A stretch of DNA of 64,000 nt from an uncultured Bacillota bacterium (GCA_949294845.1 CASFJH010000036.1:1-64000), one strand, 5' to 3'. Shown: positions 36,633 through 46,556, counted from the stretch's first letter. The notes: a model not told the origin generated them from the letters alone. Program-made: numbers and translations.

Positions 36633-36661
36633 ATTATACCATGAAATAAAGCAAAAATCAA
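36633..36661 (-). promoter_or_regulatory. promoter of the rimP-nusA-infB operon
   Basis: Minus-strand -35 TTGATT (36656-36661), 17-base spacer ending TGG, -10 TATAAT (36633-36638). The start is near 36626, giving a leader of about 70 bases that contains the two competing hairpins. Confidence 0.87.
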
Positions 36662-36665
36662 GCGT

Positions 36666-38234
36666 TTAGCTGATAAAATTCGCCAATTTGAGAAAAACCT
36701 CGGCAGTCGCTATCGCGTCGTAAATGGCGCGGTGCGCACCCTTGTTCTTTATCCCGAAATATTCGGTCAGTTTTCCCAGGTTGAACTTCGTAAGCGACGT
36801 GAGATATTTGCGTCCCAGCGCCAGAGTGTCTATACGCTCGTTATCGAAATATATGTTCATCTCCTGACCCGCGGCCGACACAAAGCCGTAGTCGAACTGA
36901 ACGTTCTGCCCGACCATTATCGTTCCGTATGAAAATTTGTAGAAATCGGGCAGCGCTTCGTCGATAGTGGGAGCGTCCTTAACGTCGTCGTCCGTTATCG
37001 TGGTAAGCGCCGTTATCCGTTCGGGAACGGGAACCTCGGGATTGACGAAAGTCGAAAACGTCTGGGAAATCAGACCGTTTTCCACACGCACCGCCCCTAT
37101 CTCTATAATTTTGTCCGACGCCGTATTGAGTCCGGTAGTTTCGATGTCGAAAACGCAGAACGTTTTGCCCAGCACGAAATCGGCAATTCTGTCTTCCTTT
37201 TTGAAAAGCGAGCCCTGTTCCGCCACAACATAAGGCTGAGGAAAAACATAACGGTATTCGTCCTCCACCTTGCGTATAATGCGGTTGACGGTGAAATCCT
37301 TGGGAAATACGCAAAGCGAGATGCGCTTTACCGAATACGTCATCTGCCCGGGGCGGAACTTATCGATGTCAAGATCGCCGCAGCAAACTATTTCGCGCCC
37401 GTTTTTAATGAGCGTCATGCGCTCTTCCGTCTTACGGCTGGGAAAATATATGCAGCTGAGCTCTCCCGTCGGATCCTTAAGTATAAATTTAAAGTAGCTC
37501 TTCGGCTTGCCTTCGGCGACGTTTTTGCGTTCTATCTGCTGAAACTGCTCCACCTTGCCGCACACCACCAGTCTCTGCTCGGGGCGCTTGCAGTCGCATA
37601 TGTATCTGGCGAGATCGTAAATTATTGCGCCCACGAATTCCTCGACCATCTGCGGCCGTATGAGCCGCTGCTCGTCGGCGCGGTCGAACGTCGTGCCGTT
37701 CTCTTCGCTCTCAAGCCTTCTCTCGTACTGCTCTATACTGTCCTCGGTCCTGGTATCCTTTTTGGCTGCGGTCTGCACGCGGATATCTTCGCAGTAATTG
37801 AGCTCGATGAAATTCTCTATCGCGCGGATAACCTTTTTGTCCTCGCAATACCCGATAAGCGCCTCTTCTATATTCAGCGTTACCGTTATCCGATCTCCTT
37901 CGCGCCTTACGATTACGTCGTTCTCGCCCAATCCGCTCGAGAGCACCGGATATGCGAAAAGAAACTTGAAAAGTCTGACTTTGAAGAACTCCGCGTCGAA
38001 ATGGCTTTTTATAAACTTCACGTCAAGCGCGCACGGCACCGCCGCCACGGAACGGATCAGCCCGACGAGCTTTTCCTCGTTCTCCATTACTTCCGCTTCT
38101 TTGTCCTCGGGGTATATAAAGGCGAGCGTTATCCTGTTTTTGCTCAGCTCCGCCTCCCCGAACGACAGCCGCAGATATGAAAACCGCCCGTCCGTAAGCT
38201 TGTTAAGTTGTTCCGAAAGTTCGCAGGTCTTCAC
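36666..38234 (-). CDS. PolC-like exonuclease lacking the PHP and polymerase domains
   Basis: A 522-residue protein at the conserved polC position between ispG and rimP, but about one third of PolC length. Residues 1-210 resemble the PolC N-terminal region, about 218-312 an OB fold (YFKFILKDPTGELSCIYFPS), and 355-520 a DEDDh exonuclease with D363/E365 in VFDIETTGLN, D448 in QNVQFDYGF, and H501/D506 in AHRAIYDAIATAE, the PolC form of motif III. The exonuclease looks active. The PHP HxH motif and the entire polymerase are missing, and the gene ends cleanly just before the rimP promoter. It might proofread for another polymerase or act alone in repair. It overlaps ispG by four bases. Confidence 0.8.
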   Translation of the reverse strand: MKTCELSEQLNKLTDGRFSYLRLSFGEAELSKNRITLAFIYPEDKEAEVMENEEKLVGLIRSVAAVPCALDVKFIKSHFDAEFFKVRLFKFLFAYPVLSSGLGENDVIVRREGDRITVTLNIEEALIGYCEDKKVIRAIENFIELNYCEDIRVQTAAKKDTRTEDSIEQYERRLESEENGTTFDRADEQRLIRPQMVEEFVGAIIYDLARYICDCKRPEQRLVVCGKVEQFQQIERKNVAEGKPKSYFKFILKDPTGELSCIYFPSRKTEERMTLIKNGREIVCCGDLDIDKFRPGQMTYSVKRISLCVFPKDFTVNRIIRKVEDEYRYVFPQPYVVAEQGSLFKKEDRIADFVLGKTFCVFDIETTGLNTASDKIIEIGAVRVENGLISQTFSTFVNPEVPVPERITALTTITDDDVKDAPTIDEALPDFYKFSYGTIMVGQNVQFDYGFVSAAGQEMNIYFDNERIDTLALGRKYLTSLTKFNLGKLTEYFGIKNKGAHRAIYDAIATAEVFLKLANFIS

Positions 38235-39262
38235 TTGTGCGCCTCTATCAGTTTTTTCAATTCGTTCTTCACTTCGCCGAACGCCACCGTTTTCACCGGT
38301 TTTCCCTTGACGAATATCACTGCTTTATCCTTGCCGCCGGCTACTCCGAAATCGGCGTCGCGCGCCTCTCCCGGTCCGTTCACCACGCACCCCATTACGG
38401 CTATCTTGAGCGGCTTTGAAACGTTAACGGTGAGCTCGCGCACCTCGTCGACTACCGACATGAGATCGTATTTGCACCGCGAGCACGTCGGACAGGATAC
38501 AATCTCGCAATGTTTCTCCAGCCCCAGAGCGCGCAGAATCTCGCGGCCGGCCAGCACTTCGGCAACCGGATCGCCCGACAGCGACACCCGTATCGTATCG
38601 CCTATGCCGTCAGCCAGCAGCGCGCCTATGCCTATTGCGGATTTGACCAGCCCGCTCTCGTAAGCGCCTGCCTCGGTAACCCCCAGATGCAGCGGATAAT
38701 CGCATAAGGCGGCCAACCTGCGGTATGCGTCTATCGTCGTCTTTACCGACGACGCCTTTGCCGAAACCACTATATCGTAAAAGCCGAATTCCTCCAGCAG
38801 CCGAACGTGCCTCAACGCGCTCTCGCACAGAGCCTGAGCGGTAGCGCCGTATTTGTCCAGCAGATCTTTCTCGAGCGAACCGGCGTTAACGCCTATACGG
38901 ATCGGCGTGCCGTTGGCTTTGCACGCTGCCACCAGTTCGGCTATACGTCCGCGGTCGCCTATGTTGCCGGGGTTAAAACGGACCTTTGACGCGCCCAAGT
39001 CGCTCGCCATGACAGCGAGGCGGTAATCGAACTGAATATCGGCTACAAGAGGAACTTTGACGGCTTTGACCAGTCTGCCGAAGGTTTCGGCTTCAACAGC
39101 GTCGGACACCGCGACGCGAACGATGTCGCAGCCGGCGTTTTCCAGCCGTCCGATCTGCGCGAGAGTCGCTTCGTAATCGGCCGTATCCGTATTCGTCATC
39201 GACTGTACCGTGACTCGGCCGCCGCCTATTACCGTATTTCCTGCTTTTACCGTTCTTTTCAT
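38231..39262 (-). CDS. ispG: 4-hydroxy-3-methylbut-2-enyl diphosphate synthase
   Basis: A 343-residue enzyme of the MEP pathway, an N-terminal TIM barrel and a C-terminal 4Fe-4S domain. The cluster ligands are the cysteines of SCPTCSRC and MGCVVNGPGEA, with the Glu of GPGEA as the fourth ligand. VTVQSMTNTDTADYEAT is the N-terminal signature. It lies between rseP and the PolC-like gene. Confidence 0.96.
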   Translation of the reverse strand: MKRTVKAGNTVIGGGRVTVQSMTNTDTADYEATLAQIGRLENAGCDIVRVAVSDAVEAETFGRLVKAVKVPLVADIQFDYRLAVMASDLGASKVRFNPGNIGDRGRIAELVAACKANGTPIRIGVNAGSLEKDLLDKYGATAQALCESALRHVRLLEEFGFYDIVVSAKASSVKTTIDAYRRLAALCDYPLHLGVTEAGAYESGLVKSAIGIGALLADGIGDTIRVSLSGDPVAEVLAGREILRALGLEKHCEIVSCPTCSRCKYDLMSVVDEVRELTVNVSKPLKIAVMGCVVNGPGEARDADFGVAGGKDKAVIFVKGKPVKTVAFGEVKNELKKLIEAHK

Positions 39263-39266
39263 AAGT

Positions 39267-40544
39267 TTATCCGAATAAAGGCGCTATAAATCTCCATAGA
39301 TCCAGCACTACGACGAATGCCAGAAGAAGTATTATGCCGACAGTGTGTATCGTGTTTTCCACTTTCTGATTGATCGGCTTGCCCCGTATCCACTCTATGG
39401 CGGTAAATACTACTTTAGAGCCGTCGAGTGCCGGTATAGGCAAAAGATTGAATATGCCGAGGTTGCTCGCTATAAGAGGAAGCAGTATGAGAATGTTGCG
39501 CCAGTTGGCTTTTGCAAGATCCGCCATCAGCGCTATCGTACCGGCCGGACCGGCAAGGTCGGTTATCGGTATCTTGCCTACCACCAGATCGCCGAACGTG
39601 CCGAGTATCAGCCAGGACAGCTTGAACATATACGGCACGCAGTATTTAAGCGCGTAACCCAATCCGACGTCCTCGAAATCATACAGCGACGCATATCCGA
39701 ACCCGACGTAATCGAGCGTCTCCGGTTCGCCCGTCTCCTCATTTACCGTTTCCGTCACTATGTGCTTTTTGGTGACGTTGACCGTCAGCAGCTCGCCGCC
39801 GCGCTCAACGGTAAGAGTAACGCTGTCGTTTTCCTCAACGTCGGCGATAAGATCGTCGTAGCTGTTCATAACGCCTATCTCGCGGCCGTTTACCGCGCGC
39901 ACCACGTCCCCTTCCTCGAGCGGATTGAAGGCTACGCCGTCGGCGTCGGTGTACACTTTTGACACCGTGGGAACGGTAAACCCTATCGCCCATATAAAGA
40001 TGAGCGAAAACACTATGGCTGAAAGCAGATTGGCTACTCCGCCCGAAAGCAGGACTATTATTCTCTTCCACGGCTTTTCCTCGAGAAACGACCGCCCACC
40101 GCCCGCCGCCGGTTCGGCGACTGCCGCGCCGGCTGCAGCTCGATCCGATTCTGTCGGGTAAGGTGCGTCGGCGGCAGCAACGGGCGCTCCGGTTTGCTCC
40201 GCTGCTGTCGGGTAAGCGGCGGCCGAATCGGAAGCCTGCTGCGGCGAGGCTTCGGGTAAGGCGTCCTTTTTGCCGCCGTCCGTTTTGTCCTTGCCTGGAG
40301 CAAGAATATCCTCGCCGCTCGCAATCTCGCCCTCGAACGCGCAGTAGCCGCCCAAAGGAATCAGTCTGAGCGAAAACACTTCCCCGTTCTTTTTCTTTTT
40401 GGAGAATATTTTCGGGCCGAACCCCACCGAAAATTCGTTTATTTTGAATTTGAGAATTTTACCCGCCAGATAGTGCCCGAATTCGTGTATGACTATCATC
40501 AGCAGCAATATCACTATGGCGAGTATGATATATAAAAACAGCAT
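39267..40544 (-). CDS. rseP: site-2 metalloprotease RseP/RasP with an added disordered segment
   Basis: A 425-residue intramembrane protease. The zinc site HEFGH (20-24) lies in the first membrane helix, a PDZ domain in about 190-290, and the second ligand motif in NLLPIPALDGSKV near 380. The family cuts anti-sigma factors and signal peptide remnants. Residues about 74-150 are an Ala/Pro/Glu-rich stretch absent from usual members, inserted just after GGYCAFEGE. The neighbours dxr, cdsA and ispG are standard. Confidence 0.93.
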   Translation of the reverse strand: MLFLYIILAIVILLLMIVIHEFGHYLAGKILKFKINEFSVGFGPKIFSKKKKNGEVFSLRLIPLGGYCAFEGEIASGEDILAPGKDKTDGGKKDALPEASPQQASDSAAAYPTAAEQTGAPVAAADAPYPTESDRAAAGAAVAEPAAGGGRSFLEEKPWKRIIVLLSGGVANLLSAIVFSLIFIWAIGFTVPTVSKVYTDADGVAFNPLEEGDVVRAVNGREIGVMNSYDDLIADVEENDSVTLTVERGGELLTVNVTKKHIVTETVNEETGEPETLDYVGFGYASLYDFEDVGLGYALKYCVPYMFKLSWLILGTFGDLVVGKIPITDLAGPAGTIALMADLAKANWRNILILLPLIASNLGIFNLLPIPALDGSKVVFTAIEWIRGKPINQKVENTIHTVGIILLLAFVVVLDLWRFIAPLFG

Positions 40545-41666
40545 TCAGTTCTCCCGCATGACTCCGGAATACACATCGTCGAACGTGGCGTAAATGTCGG
40601 CCGTATCGGGATCGGCGGTAAAACCGGTATACGTCAGATATTTTTCCACTATATCGTATATGTCTGTGAACCTTATTTTATGCGATAAAAACAGTTTTAC
40701 GGCCGCTTCGTTAGCCGCATTTACGGCGCAGGGAATATTGCCGCCCTTTCTCATCGCCTCTCTGCATACGGCAGGCAGAGGAAAATTCTTTTCGTCGGGC
40801 GGCATAAAGGTAAGGTTTTTGTCAAAGGCTAACGGAGCCGTACCTGACGGGAGCCTGTCGGGATACGAAAGCGCAAGCTGAATGGGAATATCCATGCTCG
40901 GCGTCGACATCTGCGCAGCTACCGCTCCGTCGACAAATTCCACCATCGAGTGGATTATGCTTTCGGGGTGGATCACATAATCTATTTTATCCGTGCCGAA
41001 CAGCCAGCGCGCCTCAATTATCTCGAGCCCCTTATTCATCATCGTGGCGCTGTCCACGCTGATTTTTTTGCCCATGTTCCAGTTGGGGTGTCTGACCGCC
41101 TGTTCGGGAGAGACTTCCCTCAGCCTGTCGCGCGTCATGCCGCGGAAAGGTCCGCCCGACGCCGTAAGGATTATGCGCCTGACGTCGCCACCGAAGCGCA
41201 GACACTGCCATACGGCCGAATGTTCGCTGTCGACGGGAATAATTTTAACGCATTTTTTCTGCGCCGCGGACGTAACCGCCGCGCCTGCCGCGACAAGCGA
41301 TTCCTTGTTTGCGAGAGCTATGTCTTTTCCCGCTTCGATCGCGGCGAGCACCGGTCTCAGGCCGCTCATGCCCACGACCGCCATAACCGTCATGTCGGCT
41401 TCCGGTACAGACGCCGCCTGCGCGACGGCTTCCGCGCCGAAAGCGACGCGGCAACCGCATATCTCACGCGGAAAACCGGCGGCAATGCTTTCATCAGCAA
41501 CGGCGGCAAACGTCGGCCTGAATTCGCGTATCTGGCGTTCGAGCGTGCCGACGCTTTCGCGCACGGCCAGCGACGCCACCGAAAATTTTTCGGGATAGCG
41601 GCGGACGACTTCCAGCGTTTGTCTGCCTATGGAACCGCTGCTTCCTATGACTGCAAGCTTTTTCAC
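40545..41666 (-). CDS. dxr: 1-deoxy-D-xylulose-5-phosphate reductoisomerase
   Basis: A 373-residue NADPH enzyme of the MEP pathway. GSSGSIGRQTLEV is the Rossmann loop. ALANKESLVAAGAAV, PVDSEHSAVWQCL and ASGGPFRG form the metal and substrate site, and HPNWNMGKKISVDSATMMNKGLE is the active-site signature in broken form. It overlaps cdsA by four bases and abuts rseP. Confidence 0.96.
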   Translation of the reverse strand: MKKLAVIGSSGSIGRQTLEVVRRYPEKFSVASLAVRESVGTLERQIREFRPTFAAVADESIAAGFPREICGCRVAFGAEAVAQAASVPEADMTVMAVVGMSGLRPVLAAIEAGKDIALANKESLVAAGAAVTSAAQKKCVKIIPVDSEHSAVWQCLRFGGDVRRIILTASGGPFRGMTRDRLREVSPEQAVRHPNWNMGKKISVDSATMMNKGLEIIEARWLFGTDKIDYVIHPESIIHSMVEFVDGAVAAQMSTPSMDIPIQLALSYPDRLPSGTAPLAFDKNLTFMPPDEKNFPLPAVCREAMRKGGNIPCAVNAANEAAVKLFLSHKIRFTDIYDIVEKYLTYTGFTADPDTADIYATFDDVYSGVMREN

Positions 41667-42529
41667 AGCACCGTAAGCACAAGCATATACATATACAGGA
41701 AAACTCCCGTAAGCATCATGCCGTCTATTCTGTCCATAACTCCGCCGTGACCGGGAAGGATATTACCGTAATCTTTTATGCCGCACAGCCTCTTGACGTA
41801 AGACGCCACGAGATCGCCCACCTGATTAAACAGCGATCCCACGAACCCGAGCACTAAAAAGTGCGCTATATTCGTACCGAGCGTCCGCCCGATAAACTCC
41901 ACGTTAAGAAACCCGTACAGCGAGCATACCAGCACCAGCGCGCCGCCCAAAGTGCCGCCCAGCAGTCCGCCGATCGCTCCCAAAACGGTTTTTTTGGGGC
42001 TTATGACAGGGCAAAGCTTGGGGCCTCGGAAAGTGCTTCCCACGAGATAGGCAAAAGTATCGGTGAGCGTGGAAACGAGAAACAGCAGCAGTATCGAAGG
42101 AACTCTCAGCGTTTCGGGCAGATAGTTAAGCGCCAGCATATACACCAGCAACGTAACGGGATAAAGGAGCACCAGCAGAGTGCTGGTGACGTTACGCATG
42201 GTCTTTTCCTTGCTTAAGCGCACATAAACGAGCGACATGACAATCAGAACTATCAGCACGCCGTACCATATGGCGACGCCGCCCTTGCCGTTAAGGAAAT
42301 AATTCGCCAGAACGAACGCGAGGTAACCGAGAAGCACTCCGGTTATTACCAGAGGATCTAACGGACGGCCGAAACGCTCGCCTATCGCCCTGCTCACTTC
42401 TAAAACCGCGGCTATCATCACAAGCATTGTAAAAATGTCAAAAAACACGGGATGCACCAATAAGCTCAGCAGTACCGTGCCGACGTATACAATAGCAATG
42501 ATTATACCTGTGAAAAACCGCTTTTTCAT
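41663..42529 (-). CDS. cdsA: phosphatidate cytidylyltransferase
   Basis: A 288-residue polytopic membrane enzyme that makes CDP-diacylglycerol. About eight hydrophobic segments are visible, and the C-terminal signature KDYGNILPGHGGVMDRIDG carries the Mg-binding residues. The ATG directly follows the uppS stop. Confidence 0.95.
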   Translation of the reverse strand: MKKRFFTGIIIAIVYVGTVLLSLLVHPVFFDIFTMLVMIAAVLEVSRAIGERFGRPLDPLVITGVLLGYLAFVLANYFLNGKGGVAIWYGVLIVLIVMSLVYVRLSKEKTMRNVTSTLLVLLYPVTLLVYMLALNYLPETLRVPSILLLFLVSTLTDTFAYLVGSTFRGPKLCPVISPKKTVLGAIGGLLGGTLGGALVLVCSLYGFLNVEFIGRTLGTNIAHFLVLGFVGSLFNQVGDLVASYVKRLCGIKDYGNILPGHGGVMDRIDGMMLTGVFLYMYMLVLTVL

Positions 42530-43234
42530 TCACCGTACCTTGCCGAAGCGCCTGTTGCGTCCGGCGTAGTCCTTAAGTAGTTTTAACAATTCTTTTTTGC
42601 CGAAATCCGGCCACAGCGTTTTAACGAAGAACAGCTCGGAATATGCCGCCTGATACAGCATGAAATTGCTCAACCGCATCTCGCCGCCGGTACGGACTAT
42701 CATATCGGGATCGGGCAGATCGGCGGTATAAAGCCTTGCGCCTACCGAGTCCGCGTCGAAAGGGCCGCCCGTTTCGGCAAGCGACTTTGCCGCGCGCGCG
42801 ATTTCGTCGCGACCGCCGTAATTGAGCGCTATGGTCAGCACGCCGTTCTTTCCGTCGCGGCTCTTTCTTTCCACCCTGCCGAGCACTTCGTTTACATCGG
42901 ACGGGAAAAAGGAAAGATCGCCGATAAAGCATACCCTTACGCCGCCGGCGATAATCTCTTCGGTCAGCTCCTCCATACCGTCGCGCAGCAGCTTTATCAG
43001 TCCGTCTACTTCGTCCTTAGGCCGCTGTTTGTTCTCCGTGGAAAAAGCGTATACCGTCATATACGGTATGCCCAGTCCGAAAACGTCGGAAGCCAGCTTT
43101 TTCAGCGCGGCTACGCCGGCTCTGTGGCCGTAGTTTCTGGGCATCATTCTCTTCTTTGCCCAGCGGCCGTTGCCGTCCATTATAAACGCTATGTGCGCCG
43201 GCAGTCTGTCCTTAAACGATATGTCAGACTTCAA
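42530..43234 (-). CDS. uppS: isoprenyl transferase (undecaprenyl diphosphate synthase)
   Basis: A 234-residue cis-prenyltransferase that makes the C55 carrier lipid for cell-wall synthesis. IMDGNGRWAKKR (D20, G21, N22, G23, R24) is the diphosphate site, then GHRAGVAALKK, YAFSTENKQRP and the C-terminal DPDMIVRTGGEMRLSNFMLYQ in broken form. It overlaps the frr stop by 11 bases. Confidence 0.96.
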   Translation of the reverse strand: MKSDISFKDRLPAHIAFIMDGNGRWAKKRMMPRNYGHRAGVAALKKLASDVFGLGIPYMTVYAFSTENKQRPKDEVDGLIKLLRDGMEELTEEIIAGGVRVCFIGDLSFFPSDVNEVLGRVERKSRDGKNGVLTIALNYGGRDEIARAAKSLAETGGPFDADSVGARLYTADLPDPDMIVRTGGEMRLSNFMLYQAAYSELFFVKTLWPDFGKKELLKLLKDYAGRNRRFGKVR

Positions 43235-43799
43235 GAATCTCCGCTTCCTTGGCTTTAAGAACTTTTTCGGCTTCCTCTATAGCCTTATCGAGCGTCTTCT
43301 GAACGTCCTTTTCGACCGAAGCCTGTTCGTCTTCCGTAATAACACTGTCCTTCTTCAGCTTTTTAAGCGCCTCGATCATATCGCGGCGTTCGTTACGAAG
43401 CACCACCTTGGTGTCCTCGCACGTTTTCTTGATCTGCTTAACGAGCTCTTTTCTGCGCTCCTCGGTAAGCTGAGGGAACACCAGCCTTATCACCTTACCG
43501 TCGTCGGAAGGATTTATGCCTATGTCGGACGCCGCGATCGCTTTGGATACGGCTTTTACCATGCTGACGTCCCAAAGCGAAATCATGAGCATCCGCGCTT
43601 CGGGAACGGTAATGTTCGCCATCTGACTGAGCGGCGTGGGAGTTCCGTAGTAATCCACTACTATTTTGTTGAGTATCTGAGGATTTGCGCGGCCTGCACG
43701 CACCGCGACCATCTCGCTTCTGAAATGATCGAGCGCCTTTGACAGCTTGCCTTCGTATTTATCGTATTCGGTCTGTACCTGCGGATTGTAGTTACCCAT
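43224..43799 (-). CDS. frr: ribosome recycling factor
   Basis: A 191-residue RRF that splits post-termination ribosomes with EF-G. AVRAGRANPQILNKIVVDYYG and the C-terminal helical repeats are typical in broken form. The frame runs a few codons further upstream, but ATG 43799 follows AGGAGG at a proper distance. The pyrH-frr gap holds a good promoter, so frr-uppS-cdsA-dxr-rseP-ispG probably form one unit. Confidence 0.95.
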   Translation of the reverse strand: MGNYNPQVQTEYDKYEGKLSKALDHFRSEMVAVRAGRANPQILNKIVVDYYGTPTPLSQMANITVPEARMLMISLWDVSMVKAVSKAIAASDIGINPSDDGKVIRLVFPQLTEERRKELVKQIKKTCEDTKVVLRNERRDMIEALKKLKKDSVITEDEQASVEKDVQKTLDKAIEEAEKVLKAKEAEILEV

Positions 43800-43835
43800 A
43801 CTGTCCTCCTTGGGAAATTCGTTCACATAAATTAT

Positions 43836-43864
43836 ATTATACCAAATTTACCTTGCCAAGACAA
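43836..43864 (-). promoter_or_regulatory. promoter of the frr operon
   Basis: Minus-strand -35 TTGTCT (43859-43864), 17-base spacer ending TGG (extended -10), -10 TATAAT (43836-43841), between pyrH and frr. Confidence 0.8.
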
Positions 43865-43869
43865 GCGTT

Positions 43870-44589
<720 letters not shown>

Positions 44590-44606
44590 TTAAATATTTG
44601 CGAGGT

Positions 44607-44649
44607 AAAAAAACAGACATATTATGCGTTTAAAAGCCAATATGTCTGT
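44607..44649 (-). terminator. terminator between tsf and pyrH
   Basis: ACAGACATATT and AATATGTCTGT form an 11-bp stem (44613-44623 with 44639-44649), followed on the minus strand by a run of T. It lies 15 bases after the tsf stop. Because pyrH has no visible promoter of its own, it may be leaky. Confidence 0.85.
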
Positions 44650-44663
44650 CGGTGCGTCAGCGC

Positions 44664-45587
44664 TTACTTGCCGCTCTGAATCTTTGCGACCTCTTCGGCC
44701 AGATTGTCGACTTTCTTTTCAAGGCCTTCGCCCATCACGAACCTTTCGAAACGTTTGATTTCGACCTTTGCGCCGACGCTTTTTCCCATTGCCTCGACCG
44801 CCTGAGCGACGCTTATCGAGCTGTCCTTCAGATATTCCTGATCAAGCAGACAGATCTCTTTGAAGAATTTCCTTATGCGGCCCTGAACCATCTTTTCCGC
44901 AACGGCGGCCGGCTTGCCCTCGTTCATCGCCTGCACTTTGAGAATCTCTTTTTCGTGCTCGACCTCTGCCGCGGGCACTTCGCTCTCGCAAACATACTTG
45001 GGCGCGAAAGCCGCTATATGCATGGCCACGTCATGGCAGGTAGCGGCGAATTCCGCATTGCCGTTGACGTCCTTGTCGGTGCTGACTTCAAGCATTACGC
45101 CGATCTTGCCGCCCATATGGATATAGGTTTCCACACGGCCGCACGATACGGCGTAGCGCGCCATTCTGCGGTAGGCGATCTTCTCGCCTATCTTGGCGGT
45201 GGCGGCGTTGATGAGATCGGTAACGGTTTCGCCGCCGCATTTGGCGCCGAGCAGCGCCTCGTCGTCGGCCGGAGCGTTGACGGCCACGGCTTCGGCGACC
45301 TTTTTACACAGATTTATGAACTCGTCGGATTTGGCGACAAAATCGGACTCGCAGTTGACTTCGGCGAGCGCACCGGTCTTGAAATCGTCCGAAACATACG
45401 AATATACCGCGCCTTCGGAAGCGATACGCGAAGCTTTTTTCGCGGCGACCGCGACTCCGCGCTCTCTGAGATACTCGGCGGCTTTGACCATGTCGCCGTC
45501 GGTTTCGGTAAGCGCCTTCTTGCAATCCATCATGCCGGCGCCGGTCTGTTCTCTCAGTTTTGCTACGTCTTTTGCTGTGAATGACAT
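44664..45587 (-). CDS. tsf: translation elongation factor Ts
   Basis: A 307-residue nucleotide exchange factor for EF-Tu. The N-terminal UBA-like part contains LREQTGAGMMDCKKAL and the family TEGDMVKAAEYLRERG form (TDGDM here). MHIAAFAPKYV is in the core. It follows rpsB by 19 bases, the universal order. Confidence 0.96.
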   Translation of the reverse strand: MSFTAKDVAKLREQTGAGMMDCKKALTETDGDMVKAAEYLRERGVAVAAKKASRIASEGAVYSYVSDDFKTGALAEVNCESDFVAKSDEFINLCKKVAEAVAVNAPADDEALLGAKCGGETVTDLINAATAKIGEKIAYRRMARYAVSCGRVETYIHMGGKIGVMLEVSTDKDVNGNAEFAATCHDVAMHIAAFAPKYVCESEVPAAEVEHEKEILKVQAMNEGKPAAVAEKMVQGRIRKFFKEICLLDQEYLKDSSISVAQAVEAMGKSVGAKVEIKRFERFVMGEGLEKKVDNLAEEVAKIQSGK

Positions 45588-45606
45588 TTCTTACATCCTC
45601 CCGTAT

Positions 45607-46392
45607 TTATTCGGCAGCAGGCGCTTCTTCAGCGGAAACGGTCTCGGCCTCGGCTGCAGCGACCGTTGCTGCGGCTTCGGCCTCGCGGCGCGCCGCCAGT
45701 CCTTCCTCGCCCTCGTTGGCCTCGATAACGGCGTCGGCCATGGCGCCCGCTATAAGCTTTATGGCGCGGATAGCGTCGTCGTTTCCGGGAATGACGTAAT
45801 CGATCTCGTCCGGATCGCAGTTGGTGTCGACTATAGCCACTATGGGAATATTAAGGCTGCGCGCTTCGGCGACTGCCAGATGCTCCTTCTTGGGATCGAC
45901 TACAAACAAAGCGCCCGGGAGAGTGCGCATATCGCGGATACCGCCCAGACTCTCTTCGAGCTTGTCGCGCTCTGCCTTGAGCTTCATGACTTCCTTCTTG
46001 GGAAGCACGTTGAATTCGTTCATCTTTTCCATCTGGTTGAGCTTGTTCAGACGGTCGATGCGCGAACGTATGGTCGTAAAGTTGGTGAGCGTGCCGCCCA
46101 GCCAGCGGGATTTCATATAGAACATACCGCATCTTTCGGCTTCCTGGGCGATGGCTTCCTGAGCCTGCTTCTTCGTCCCCACGAACAGAATCGACTTGCC
46201 GGCAAGCGCCGTCTCCTTGACAAACGCGTAAGCTTCGTCGATGAGTCCCACCGTCTTTTCGAGATTGATGATATAAATATCGTTTCTCGCGGTGTAGATG
46301 TACTTCTTCATCTTGGGGTTCCACTTTCTGGTCGGGTGTCCGAAATGAACGCCGGCCTCAAGCAGCTGTTTCATTGAAACAACGTTCGACAT
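45607..46392 (-). CDS. rpsB: 30S ribosomal protein S2
   Basis: A 261-residue S2 beginning [25 protein letters not shown] in family form, with [11 protein letters not shown] and [12 protein letters not shown] later. The C-terminal 25 residues are an Ala/Glu-rich tail. ATG 46392 follows AGGAGG. It lies behind its own promoter with a leader of about 130 bases, long enough for autoregulation by S2, although no known S2 site was identified. Confidence 0.97.
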   Translation of the reverse strand: MSNVVSMKQLLEAGVHFGHPTRKWNPKMKKYIYTARNDIYIINLEKTVGLIDEAYAFVKETALAGKSILFVGTKKQAQEAIAQEAERCGMFYMKSRWLGGTLTNFTTIRSRIDRLNKLNQMEKMNEFNVLPKKEVMKLKAERDKLEESLGGIRDMRTLPGALFVVDPKKEHLAVAEARSLNIPIVAIVDTNCDPDEIDYVIPGNDDAIRAIKLIAGAMADAVIEANEGEEGLAARREAEAAATVAAAEAETVSAEEAPAAE

Positions 46393-46527
46393 AAATTATC
46401 CTCCTGTTTATACCTCCCCGATCGCCGCTTTCAAAGGGTCCAAACGTCGTAACGGGCATGAAAAAATTTACCTTTCCGACGCAACAGCGAACCAACGGCA
46501 ACGCGGGTGCGAAATAAAACCTGAAAT

Positions 46528-46556
46528 ATTATAGCATAACCGCTAAGAATATGCAA
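46528..46556 (-). promoter_or_regulatory. promoter of rpsB-tsf
   Basis: Minus-strand -35 TTGCAT (46551-46556), 17-base spacer, -10 TATAAT (46528-46533). The 5' leader from about 46521 to 46393 is GC-rich in part and could fold. Confidence 0.88.

Noticed and set aside
46393-46520. Known S2-binding leader for rpsB
   Set aside because: The leader is long enough, but no sequence or fold matching a described S2 site was recognised by eye.
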